Of a stretch of DNA of 64,000 bases, positions 24,760 to 34,384 are shown piece by piece (position 1 is the stretch's first letter; every line of letters begins with the position of its first letter). Source of the DNA: Paramacrobiotus metropolitanus (Eukaryota; Tardigrada; Eutardigrada; Parachela; Macrobiotidae). The stretch is taken from NCBI RefSeq assembly GCF_019649055.1, contig NW_026570344.1, positions 62,001 to 126,000 of the forward strand, written 5' to 3'. The notes under the pieces were generated by a model. That model was given only the letters and a program-made list of their open reading frames with translations. It ran no database searches and had not been told where the DNA came from. The translations under genes and the position numbers were made by a program.

Positions 24760-26039
24760 TTATTCTGCCATACTAGTTAATACAGCGTTTTTCATTCGTT
24801 CTCTTTTTTGTGTTCCTTCTTCTGTTTCTGGAATTGCTTCATGGGCCTCGTTCCCGTTTTCTTCTGACGCTTGTTGTGGCAGCTGTCCCCATTCAGTATC
24901 GTACGGGTCACTCATTTTGATGCATAAATTATGTAATATTACGCACGTTCGAAACCACAGTACGGCACGGCTATGATCATTTTTACAAGCAATTATATTT
25001 CGCAGCCCTTTAAACACTGGAAACGATTTTTTAGCATACCGATACAGTGCTCAACACGTACTCTAGCTCTTGAATGCTGCTTGTTGAAGCGCCGGTTAGC
25101 GAGATTTCTCCGTTTCTCCGACTTCCGGTACGGCGGCATAACTGTTGAGCTAATTGCGTAAGCGCTGTCCGCCAAAATGTATTCATCTTTCTTGAAGTAT
25201 TTGCGTGGATTACGGTACAGATCAGTGCTCTTATAAACCCGGCTATCATGTGCAGACCCAGTAAACCCACAGGAAGTGTAAATTATCCGCTTTGAGTAAT
25301 CGCACACAATCATCGCAGACAAGGCATACCGCTTTTTCCGGTTGAAGTAATCTTCTCCGTTCATCGAAGGTTTTGTGGCAAGAACGATGTCGGTGCCATC
25401 AACAAATCCAATGCAACTGGCAAAATGGTGCTTAGATTTGATTTTATGCTTTATAATCCGCTTCTCCGCTGTAGTAGGCCACCGCACTACTTCCTTCTCC
25501 AGAGAAACCAATGCCACAATAACGCGTTTTGTGAAGGCATCGACGGTTCCCTCTGATATCCCGAATTTCCGCGCAACCGATCCCACAGAAGCAGCATTTC
25601 CGCATGAACCGAACCGGCTAAGGGCTGTTGCGAGTTGCTTTGCGACAGGTGCTTGGCTGTTATTAGAGTTACCTTTAAAAATTGGGTGGTCGATGATTCG
25701 GGTGAGCACGGCGTCAAATGTTGCACGAGACATCCGCATTTCCTGTCGAAACCGGCTTTCATCCAGACTGAAGAGAAGATCGTCGTAGAATGCGCTAGAC
25801 TTCGGTACGAATGGTCTCCCGACATAACGTAACTGATCGAGGTAAAAACGCAACATCAAAGGTGAAATCAAATCTGAAAACCCGTCATCGCTGTCTTCGC
25901 TATCCGATTCCGTACTCGTACTGCTGGTATCAGATTCTTCAGACTCGCTTGAGTCGTTAAAATAATCATTTAAATAATCTAATAAGATTATATGCTCAAG
26001 TAACTTAATGGCCGGTTTACGCTCATTAACTCGTGACAT
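24760..26039 (-). pseudogene. Harbinger DDE transposase with one frameshift
   Basis: ATG at 26039 (MSRVNERK) begins an acidic N-terminus, followed by a helix-turn-helix-like region (ISEGTVDAFTKR) and a DDE_Tnp_4 nuclease: GFVDGTDI (first Asp), GSAHDSRVY and ILADSAYAI (second acidic region), and RVRVEHCIGMLKNRF (Glu). At about 25,003-25,008 the frame changes within AAAGGGCTG: the first frame stops at 24993, while the next frame continues with LRNIIACKN and AVLWFRTCVILHNLCI, the expected C-terminal block, to 24760. One lost base explains this. The catalytic residues lie upstream of the shift, but the product would lose about 80 residues. Either this copy is dead or the base is an assembly error. 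Confidence 0.85.
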
Positions 26040-26319
26040 TTTGCAAAAATTTAAGATGATGATTTCTGCGTGTGTTGATTTACACAAAGGTATCAAAAGC
26101 AGTCAACAACTTACATATGTCTTACATATGTGAGCACGTTTTGGCGCTTTCAGAATAGCCCGCTCGATGCAAATGTGTGATGCATCAATGGCGTGCAACT
26201 ATTTGATATCTCACGGAGTTTAAAGTTCAGTTTTTTTCGGCATGTGTCACAGATATATGGGTCTCATTTTTACACGTTTCAACAATGAGCCGAACTTAGA
26301 AATTAAATTTGAACTTCTT

Positions 26320-26588
26320 GATATCTGACAAGTGGATATTTATGACAAATCAAGATAGTTATGACTGTTTTCGTTTCTCGTAGACATAGCATAGGTCCGT
26401 GCGAGGAGGCGTTGCTTGCGTCCTATGTTAAGTCTACGAGAAACTACAACAGTCATAATTATCTTGATTTGTCATAAATATCCACTTGTCAGATATCGCC
26501 TCCTCGCACGGACCTATGCTATGTCTACGAGAAACGAAAACAGTCATAACTATCTTGATTTGTCATAAATATCCACTTGTCAGATATC
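26320..26588. repeat. 92-bp inverted repeat with third internal copy
   Basis: 26320-26411 is the reverse complement of 26497-26588. The 85-bp spacer contains a third, partial copy (about 26434-26496) in the orientation of the right arm and ending at the same GATATC. It lies inside the right subterminal part of the Harbinger element, just upstream of the transposase start. It may be multiplied binding sites or a nested foldback. Confidence 0.88.
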
Positions 26589-26844
26589 GAAAAGTTTAAA
26601 TTTAATTTCTACATCTTCTGATATGTCGATTGGGAAAATCCGTTGAGGAGTAAACGAAAGATAAGCGTTTGAAATTTTGATATCGACTGGCAGCTGGATC
26701 AGCTACTTGTTTGTATGCATCAAAAGGGGAGGAGTTACATGCATACACGTAAGGGCCTTACGTGGATGGATTTTTGGCACCGCCTTCATACACGCATACA
26801 TGTAATTTGCGCGGCAGCGAATCAGTGCGCTGTGGGTTCGGCCG

Positions 26845-26908
26845 TGACGTCACATGTTTGTATGTATAGATTCCGTGTATCTATACAACTGGTCTGCGCT
26901 AATCCACT
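26845..26908 (-). repeat. Harbinger right TIR
   Basis: A 64-bp terminal inverted repeat, exact complement of 22176-22239, followed by the ATT target-site copy. Confidence 0.93.
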
Positions 26909-26977
26909 ATTATTTAATACATATGCTCAAAATGCTCGAAATCCTAAGACATTATTCATCCGTGCTGGGTTTGTTAA

Positions 26978-27112
26978 TGCTCTACGTCTCCTATGCAACC
27001 GTTACAGCGCGTGCGGGGATGCTGGAGAAGCTGCTGACTGGAAGCACGAACAAGGTGCGTGAACGCGAGTGCGTTGGCCACCTCTGATCGCTCCAGCCGC
27101 ACAGGCAACCCC
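26978..27112 (-). repeat. Split direct repeat B2
   Basis: 135 bp, nearly identical to 27428-27562 (begins TGCTCTACGTCTCCTATG, ends AGGCAACCCC on the plus strand). It is separated from A2 by a unique 63-bp spacer. Confidence 0.88.
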
Positions 27113-27175
27113 TTTATTTTGGTTGTGTTCAAGCAAAATAAACATACAGGAAACAACAGGTGCGCGGCGGGCGGG

Positions 27176-27423
27176 AGAACAAAATCAGCGACGTTCTGAA
27201 CAAGAACTGAGCTAACGTGAAATGAGAACTCGTGAGGCGAGCATGCGAACAGTGCCACAAGAACAGCTCGAAACGAGCGTGTGCAAACGCTACAACAAAG
27301 CACGCGGCCGCCGCTGAGCCACCAAAGCGTCCAAAGGCATCCTGTCTGAATGGCCGGTCGGCCGCGAAGGCTAGCAGGCATCGCCGACGTAGCATAAACC
27401 TCAATTAACGCGTTAATTGGCAG
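27176..27423 (-). repeat. Split direct repeat A2
   Basis: 248 bp, nearly identical to 30219-30466. It carries an 18-bp palindrome CAATTAACGCGTTAATTG at its outer end (27402-27419). Confidence 0.88.
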
Positions 27424-27427
27424 TTAT

Positions 27428-27562
27428 TGCTCTACGTCTCCTATGCAACCGTCGCAGCGCGTGGGGGGATGCTGGAGAAGCTGCTGACCGGAAGCGCGAA
27501 CAAGATGCGTGAACGCGAGTGCGTTGGCCACCTCTGATCGCTCCAGCCGCACAGGCAACCCC
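27428..27562 (-). repeat. Split direct repeat B1
   Basis: 135 bp, nearly identical to 26978-27112 and only four bases from A2, as expected for the fused B1-A2 boundary. Confidence 0.88.
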
Positions 27563-27565
27563 AAA

Positions 27566-28517
27566 CTACCCCAAACCACTGCTCTGTCCGTAAGCGTCAA
27601 GGGCGTGTGTCGGAACAGCTGTGCGGACATATCTTGCATAGCAGGAAGACTTCCTTCTCCCAATCCTCTGAATTTTGGCTTCCGAGGCTCCGTGTGAGGC
27701 TGCTGTTGAAGCCGCACCGATGCGGAAGCTGTGCGTTCCATACCGATGCTTTTCGAGAATTCCGCGTAGGTGAGTTAGAAGCCAGCGGTCAACTTGCGCT
27801 CTTGTGACAAACAGACCGTTCTCTTGCACAAACAGCGGCAGTGCGTGCAAATTGAAAGATCCCTTGCCGCGATGTCATTTCGCAATGCGGTGACAGGGCA
27901 GACTGATCGGCCGGTTGCGTGCAGCGCGATCCTGTACCCGTGTCCAAACTGGTCCTTCTTGAATTGTCGAATCGTAGAGGATAATTTTCGAGTGATAATT
28001 TTCCCGTATGTCGCTGATGAGCAGCTTGCTTCGCTCGTCATACTTGCTGGCGATGGGGAAAATAAACTCGCTTACTCAAAGTGCAGCAAAGAACGCCGTT
28101 GGGAAAATGCACCAAATAAGCCGCTGTTCGTAGTGGGATACGGCGGTCGATCTGATACTATCTCGTCTTCAGTTGCCGCATGACGTCCAGAGTGATGGGA
28201 AGGCGGCGATCCGACACTGTGGAACAAATGCGCTTGCAGCCGTCGATGACTCTGTTCACCGCCAACAAGACAGTGGGATTCAGCAAATTCGCTTTGGCGT
28301 GCGCATTGCCGATTCCGGCCATGAAGACTTTAACTGTAGCGGGCGATATCGTTTGAAGATAAAGTTGAGCCGCAAACCGTAGCACGGTTACTTCTGTCGC
28401 TGGTACTGACAGGGCGCCGTCATTAATACAGAATTGCAAAAACCGTGACCAGCCGGCACCGTGGGTCGTTCTTGTTGAAACGGAAGGATGGTGGTACTGA
28501 AGGTGTTCCATCGTCAC
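27566..28517 (-). pseudogene. Tyrosine recombinase of Ngaro-like element, broken
   Basis: The N-terminal core-binding (SAM-like) domain runs 28517-28158 (GWSRFLQFC, ATVKVFMAGIGNAHAKA, LPITLDVMRQLK). The catalytic domain follows in pieces: FFAAL, then an in-frame TGA where the first catalytic Arg of the usual ALRVSEF motif is expected (followed by VSEF); a frame change; HATGRSVCPVTALR (28041-27775); another frame change; then THSFRIGAA (His and second Arg) and CYARYVR (the Tyr) in 27850-27566. At least one nonsense change and about three frameshifts make it inactive. The CGA-to-TGA change would fit a CpG transition. Confidence 0.82.
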
Positions 28518-28639
28518 GTCTAGTCTGTCGGGAGATTGAACGCGTTCTGCTGGTCGGCCCAGATGTTCGGGATGACTTCCGGGAAAGCCTTTGCGAGCGG
28601 TGCCAGCTTCCGGAACGCGCTACTACGCGGTAGGTGCAG

Positions 28640-29400
28640 CCGTTGCTGTTGGCTTGCCTTGCCGTCGGATGTGGGTGGGGCCTTCCGTCCGAGGTGGTGC
28701 AGCCGTCAAGTTCGCATACAAGCCGCCGGTGGGAGGAGAAGTTATCTTTGCCGTTAAAAGTTTCTGAGCCATCGCTTGCTGGCTTGCTGTCTGCTACAGT
28801 TGGTGCAGGCATACCGTCCGAGGAAGTTACAGCCGTCGTTAGTGGACCTGCTTATTGTCGAAAGAGGGCGCTGCCGTTGCTAGGGGGCATGTCTGCCGTC
28901 CGAAGAAAGGGCAACCGTCGCTTGCCGACGGCAGTAGGCACACCCAAGGTGGTGGCCCTGTATGCCGTCCGAGGAAGGTCAACCGCCGCTATGGATCTCC
29001 TTCCCGTCGGAGGAAGGCGCACCAAACATTGTGGCCTTGTATGCCGTCCGAGGAAGGTGCAACCGCCGCTAGGGGTCTGCTTCCCGTCGGAGGTAGGCGC
29101 ACCGGAGATGGTGGCCTTGTATGCCGTCCGATGAAGGTGCAACCGCCGCTAGGGGTCTGCTTGCCATCGAAGGAGGGCACTGCCGTTGGAGGGGGGCCTG
29201 ACTGCCGTCCGAGGAAGGTACGGCCGTCGCTGTTGAGCCTGCTTGCCGTCGGAGGAGGGCGCCGCCGTTGGAAAGGGGGCCTTGTATGCCGTCCGAGGAA
29301 GGTGCGGCCGTCGCTGGTGGGCCTACTTGCCGTCGGAGGAGGGCGCTGCTGTTTGAAGGGGGCCTCACAGCCGTCCGAAGATGCAGCTCTTCGCTAGATG
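28640..29400. repeat. GC-rich degenerate 40-bp minisatellite
   Basis: Imperfect units of about 40 bp, often paired as 80-bp dimers (GCCGTCCGAGGAAGGTGC, then AGGGGTCTGCTTCCCGTC and similar), fill this part of the Ngaro-like element. Weaker units continue to about 29,740. Many open frames across it on both strands are by-products of the repeat. Confidence 0.8.
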
Positions 29401-29732
29401 CCTAGCTTGCTGTCGTTGGTGTGCGCCGCGCCGCCGCCGATCGTGGGAGCCTGTCAGTTGGCCGAGGAAGGTGCAGCCGTACCAGGAGTCCTACCTTGCT
29501 CTCCGAGGTGCAGCTCTCAACTCGGAGAGCAAGTTATTGGCCAAGCTTGGCGTCCAAGGAGTGCGCCGCTGTTGGAAGGGGGCCGTCGCTGCCGGAGGTA
29601 GAGCGGCAATTGTTGAAAGCCTGCATTGCTGTCCGAGGGAGGTGCTGCCGTCAAAGGCAGGTGCGGTCGTTGTTGATTTCTTGCTTCCCATTAAGGGTAG
29701 GTGCGACCGTAGTTGAAGGCCTGCCCTGCCGT

Positions 29733-30110
29733 TTAAAGAAGGGCTTGGTCAGCATTAGTGCAGATTTCCTTGGTGGCCTGTTTTCTCGTTAGGCGCAGCC
29801 ACAGCAGCTGATGGACCGATCTCTCCACTGGACGGGCTGCGCTGAGCAGTGATCTTGTCCGCTGTTCCCTTTGCACTGATGGTTCTCTGTAAGGCCGCTT
29901 AACGAGTGCATATCGTTCAAAGCTGCCACGAGTGCGAGCTGTTCGCTTGGCTCTTTGGATATAGTTCGGATTTAGATGACGCACGCGATCTAATCTGAAA
30001 TTCTGTTGGGTATTTAGCCAGTCGGTGATGGTAACAGGACCCAGAACGAGGAGAGCCATCGCACATACAGCACCAGGACCCTGCAAGGGAAAACTAGCCG
30101 CAGTGATCAC
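29733..30110 (-). CDS. Unrecognised ORF in Ngaro-like element
   Basis: An open minus-strand frame of 125 codons next to A1, the place where a gag-like first ORF would be expected. It is basic and rich in Arg and Thr and includes the segment NTQQNFRLDRVRHLNPNY. I cannot assign it. No zinc knuckle is visible. It may be a remnant of a structural protein or chance. Confidence 0.3.
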   Translation of the reverse strand: MITAASFPLQGPGAVCAMALLVLGPVTITDWLNTQQNFRLDRVRHLNPNYIQRAKRTARTRGSFERYALVKRPYREPSVQREQRTRSLLSAARPVERSVHQLLWLRLTRKQATKEICTNADQALL

Positions 30111-30218
30111 CTAGATAACATCATAACTGCGAGGCGTGGAATACGGCTCGCGGAACAGCTCAAAATTCCAGAATTTAAGATGCAGATCAGGGAAGACGAA
30201 GATCTCGATTCCAAGGGC

Positions 30219-30466
30219 AGAACAAAATCAGCGACGTTCTGAACAAGAACTGAGCTAACGTGAAATGAGAACTCGTGAGGCGAGCATGCGAACAGTGCCA
30301 CAAGAACAGCTCGAAACGAGCGTGTGCAAACGCTACAACAAAGCACGCGGCCGCCGCTGAGCCGCCAAAGCGTCCAAAGGCATCCTGTCTGAATGGCCGG
30401 TCGGCCGCGAAGGCTAGCAGGCATCGCCGACGTAGCATTAACCTCAATTAACGCGTTAATTGGCAG
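30219..30466 (-). repeat. Split direct repeat A1
   Basis: 248 bp, the 5' repeat of the element on the minus strand. It ends in the same CAATTAACGCGTTAATTG palindrome (30445-30462) as A2. Confidence 0.88.
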
Positions 30467-31700
30467 CTAACAGTCAGTGTTAAAATTGGTGGCAAAATAC
30501 CTACAACGGAAATATCTCTTTAATTTTTTTCATCTGGTGTGTTAATCCTTGTTTACGTTTGTCGTTTGGTATCCGTTAATAAAGTACTGGTAACCACGAG
30601 TGATTTATTATATGGAAGACAGCAGAGAGCCCATTGATGATACGGCTGTCTTTGCGGGAATAAAACAGAGACTTATCTGCATGGTTTCTGTACGTTCAGA
30701 TAAGGTCATCGCGCACATTAATTTTAATAGCGTAATGTTCTCGAAAGTTTTTCAATCTGATTTCAGTCTCCGGTGTGTTGCAATAATTTTATGCTTTTTA
30801 TAAAAGCAGTGACAGCCTAACAGGGTAAATTTGTGCCGAAAATCGATATAAATCAAAAGTGGGCAGTACTATATGGAACACAGATAACAAATTATTAATA
30901 GAGCATTACAATATTTAAGAATGCGCACAAACTGAGAATAAATAACGCAGTGCTCTGTGACCGCAAAATGGGAACAAAATTTAAAAAACCACAAACACCG
31001 GAGCGCTCTACACATGGAGCTGTAGCACTTCCGATCACAATCGGAAGCACTTGCCCGATTCTTGTGAGATTCATTTACATCAAACGCAAGTTTGCTGCTT
31101 GGTAAGCAAGCACAGCGTTTAGTCAAAATTACAGCAATCCAACTGCTGCTGCGTATATAATCCATCTACTCTGTAAATGACTAATCATAAGTAAAGCAAT
31201 ATGCTTTAATTTCAAATGCCATAGAATACAGATCGTTTTTTAAGCGTACATAGTACAGATACATAAGTACGTCTAAAATAATAAAGTTGTCACTGGTGTT
31301 TGTTATTAAGTGGTTGGATGATTGGCGACCGGTACCTTATATTAATTAGTGACACCGATACGGGACAACAAAGAACTTCGAACCTCTAACTCGACAAGTA
31401 CGGTCACCAGCTTTGTTGCAGTTGTTCTTGGTAGTTTACCACTAAATTTTGTTTTATTTTTATTTTTTCACGAAATTCACTATAAATTCTGTAATACAAG
31501 ACATTGCAGTTTTGCTTTTTGTACATACAGCTAATGCATGGATGAAACAGTGAACTACTGAACCAAGTATAGCAAGAGAACTCGCTATCGTAAACATATG
31601 CCTATTTACAGAAGCGAAATTCGATACAACGTGGTCAGTGATGTTTAATGGCATAGAAGGGTCTCTCAAGTTATCAGATGGGTGCCTAAACTTAACACAC
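30467..31700. other. Intergenic spacer
   Basis: AT-rich flank between the retroelement and the LAPTM-like gene. Short open frames only, none recognised. Confidence 0.4.
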
Positions 31701-31709
31701 AGCCTCATT

Positions 31710-34384
31710 TCAGTAAACCGGTGTAGTCCCGTCGCCTGATGTCACCACAACTTCCACAAGGTCACCGTCGGTCCGTACAACCGTTTTACTGGCCGCTGAC
31801 GTGCTCGGGTTCGCCATAACCGTTTCGTAATCCGGGGGCGGTGCGTTAAGTGTGCATTGCAGCTCGTCCTGTTTGTCGGTCTTTAAGTAGCGGATGCACG
31901 CCATGACAGTTACCCAAAAGTACAACTGAAAAGCAGATATTTATCGGTTGTGGCTAACCGAATTCGTCTAAAGTCAAAATTTTGAAGGAACTGTCAGAAT
32001 TACTGACCTTTACAACCAAGATGCATACTAAGATGACTGCAGCAATGAAGAAGACCAACCAGCGATTTAGTCCACATACTTGGTCGCGAAGGGGATGGTG
32101 TGGCTGGTAAAATTCACAACATCAGTAGGATTTGAATTAAAAAGGATCATGGCATAACTATCATTTATGTCGAGTTTCAAAACTGCATGATGTCTGCATC
32201 AGTACTCACTTTTTAGATAAAATAGCTGTACCAGTATTTACTGTAATTACGGAAAAGATAGCCACGGAGAACCGATTCAATATATACAGGCTAACCATAT
32301 AATAATATTTGTTTTTAATCATTAAAATGCAAAACATGAAACACTACAAAGAACGGAATTTTTTAGATGCTCTACTTACGTTGGACATGATTTCACTCTT
32401 GATCCCAGGACCATTTACAAACAATTGATAACAAGTACCAATAAAGCAAATCAAAACGTCTCCAAACTGGAAGGCGCTAAAGCACGTCATATATCCCGGT
32501 CGAGACTGCAAGGAACACGCTTCATAAATGTTAAGGTCCAACTGCCATCAGTTATTGCATAATATAAAATTTGTAATACATAAGATGCTGATATCTTGAT
32601 ACGAGTATTTGGTCGTAAAATTTCGAAATTTCGAAAATTTTAGCAAAAATTATATTTTGCATGATAAAATTTCAAAGCCATTATTCTTCTTGCCAGTTGC
32701 CATACATTCATTTTGCCATCCCATACATTCATTTTTTGTAAAAATATTACGGATGTATCCGTATGAATTAAATTAGGAGAAACAAAATTAACGAATATTA
32801 CCTGGGTGCCATTTTCGCAGCTTTAACTGCAGCGACGTACCGTACCACTATATACTTAACAATACTGAAAACGTACAGTTGTCAACAAGCACCTCTAGAT
32901 TGTAAGAATATCGTTGCTACTGTATCGTACACAGTTTACACATTTTGAGGATTTAATCACGCAAAATTCAGGAAAAATATTTATGTTGGGCTGCTTCTGT
33001 ATGAGTACTTTAGTCTTATGTACTCCAGTAGCCAGTGACGGTGGCAGCAGGAACCTACGTTAAGATTCCAGATGACGCTGATAATGGTACAAAAGGTGTA
33101 TTGTACACTATACTGCAGCTACGAAGTATAGATGTACACTGCCTGTACATTGAACATCGCTCTAATTAAAAGAGTGTTCCCTCCAGCCGAGCGATACGAG
33201 CATTATGTACTCCTGGTCCTGGACATACGTTCTTCGTTAGCCTTGTCTTAGTACCGGAAGCTACCGCAATGAGCCGAGGTTACATTACTTACATATGATA
33301 ATGACATTCTCGGCAGCTTTTAATCTGAGCATATCAATAATTAAGAGCGATTTATTAAAGCCGCGCGACTGCAACGCTCGCTGTACTTGTACGCGTGCAC
33401 AGAGTCTGAAGTCGTTGTGTGATTTGTGTTAAAGCACAAGAAGAAAACATCGCTCGCTAAGATCGATTGCTGCGGTGCGGCGGATTACCATGCGAAAACT
33501 GCGAAATTGTTGCGAACATGATTATTAATAATATATTATTGTATGTCAGAAACGATATTCGATACCGTATCGATTACATCCTATGTCATCTACTAGTATT
33601 TTACCCAATGAATGCTGTTATAGAGCTGTACAAACTACAGTAATTACGGGAGTCCAGTAAACTATTCCGTTACAGGAAATAAAATATACAAAATATGCAG
33701 ACCTCACCTTGATGATTCCGATGACCATGAAGAGCGGGCTTATAAACATAATCATGCTGATGATGAAGGCGAAGTACAGTTTGTCGCGTTTAACCAGCAG
33801 TTCCTGGGAAATGCTGTCGAAGACGAAACAAGTCCAGTAATACCACGTCAGTTCATCCACTGCCTCGTAGTCCCACACAATCATTTGACCGGTCGTCGTT
33901 GACGTCACGCTGCTGCTGGTCATGGTGGCCACTTTCGGCAACTGCGTGGTTTTACTGTACGCTGTAGACCCGCGGGAGGCCGGCGTGTCGCTTGGACCCG
34001 GGGTCACTTTGAAGGTGTCGATCTCCACGGACATGGCGTTCTCGCCGAGTTCATCCGTGCCAATGCACAGATGGTACATTAGGACGCACACGGCGTACAG
34101 GTGGATCACCTGATCGCACATTATAACATGGACCAATGTTCAAGGACTATGAACAGATTTGAAAAGAAAAAACACAGTAGCTACTAGTTGGAACGATGCT
34201 GCGAATTTACCGTTTGTAAGGTTCCCCATACAGCGGCGCTAATCTTCGCTTCCCGCTTGGAAATACTACTACGGAGATCCGATCGTGAATCCCCGTTACC
34301 GCTACTGCTCCGACGTGTTCGATCAGTACCCAGTAATGGCGTCTGTGGTGGCAGTTCGTCCGATGCAGGGTTGGCGTTCGTCAT
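31710..34384 (-). CDS. LAPTM-like multi-span membrane protein with PY motif
   Basis: Five exons on the minus strand, all in phase 0: 34384-34211, 34109-33708, 32541-32380, 32103-32008, 31925-31710; 349 residues. The cytosolic N-terminus is polar and Ser/Arg-rich (TPLLGTDRTRRSS, a possible acidic/dileucine-like sorting signal). TM1 lies about residues 59-75 (VIHLYAVCVLMYHLCIG), then a Ser/Thr-rich loop of about 80 residues, then hydrophobic segments at about 160-185, 215-235 and 260-295. The last ends in ACIRYLK, resembling the final span of LAPTM4/5 proteins, and is followed by APPPDYETVM, a PY-type motif that in LAPTMs recruits NEDD4-family ligases for sorting to lysosomes. The long first loop is unusual. 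Family assignment is by motif order and is moderate. Four-span endosomal/lysosomal placement is inference. Confidence 0.68.

Larger units (their letters stand above)
22173..26911. mobile_element. PIF/Harbinger DNA transposon, complete ends
   Basis: The element spans 22176-26908 (4,733 bp). The terminal inverted repeats 22176-22239 and 26845-26908 are identical over 64 bp and start AGTGGATTAGCGC. A 3-bp ATT flanks both ends (22173-22175 and 26909-26911), fitting the 3-bp target duplications of Harbinger elements. Weaker inverted similarity continues inward (about 22,340-22,450 against 26,600-26,720). Two convergent genes lie inside: a Myb/SANT-like protein (plus) and a DDE transposase (minus), the standard autonomous pair of this superfamily. 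Identical TIRs suggest recent insertion, although the transposase carries one frameshift. Confidence 0.9.
26978..30466 (-). mobile_element. Ngaro/PAT-like tyrosine-recombinase retroelement, decayed
   Basis: Read on the minus strand, the order is A1 (30466-30219), body, B1 (27562-27428), A2 (27423-27176), B2 (27112-26978). A1 and A2 are 248 bp, B1 and B2 135 bp, each pair nearly identical. This A1-body-B1-A2-B2 arrangement is the split direct repeat signature of PAT/Ngaro elements. The last coding part before B1 is a tyrosine recombinase, as in that group. No reverse transcriptase or RNase H is recognisable. Its expected place holds a GC-rich degenerate minisatellite. The element starts 67 bp from the Harbinger end and is far richer in GC than its surroundings. 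Confidence 0.82.

Noticed and set aside
28630-29740. Several long open frames on both strands
   Set aside because: By-products of the GC-rich 40-bp repeat: the frames exist on both strands and encode only the repeat.
28520-30110. Possible reverse transcriptase or RNase H in the Ngaro-like element
   Set aside because: I looked for RT motifs such as YxDD on the minus strand and saw none.
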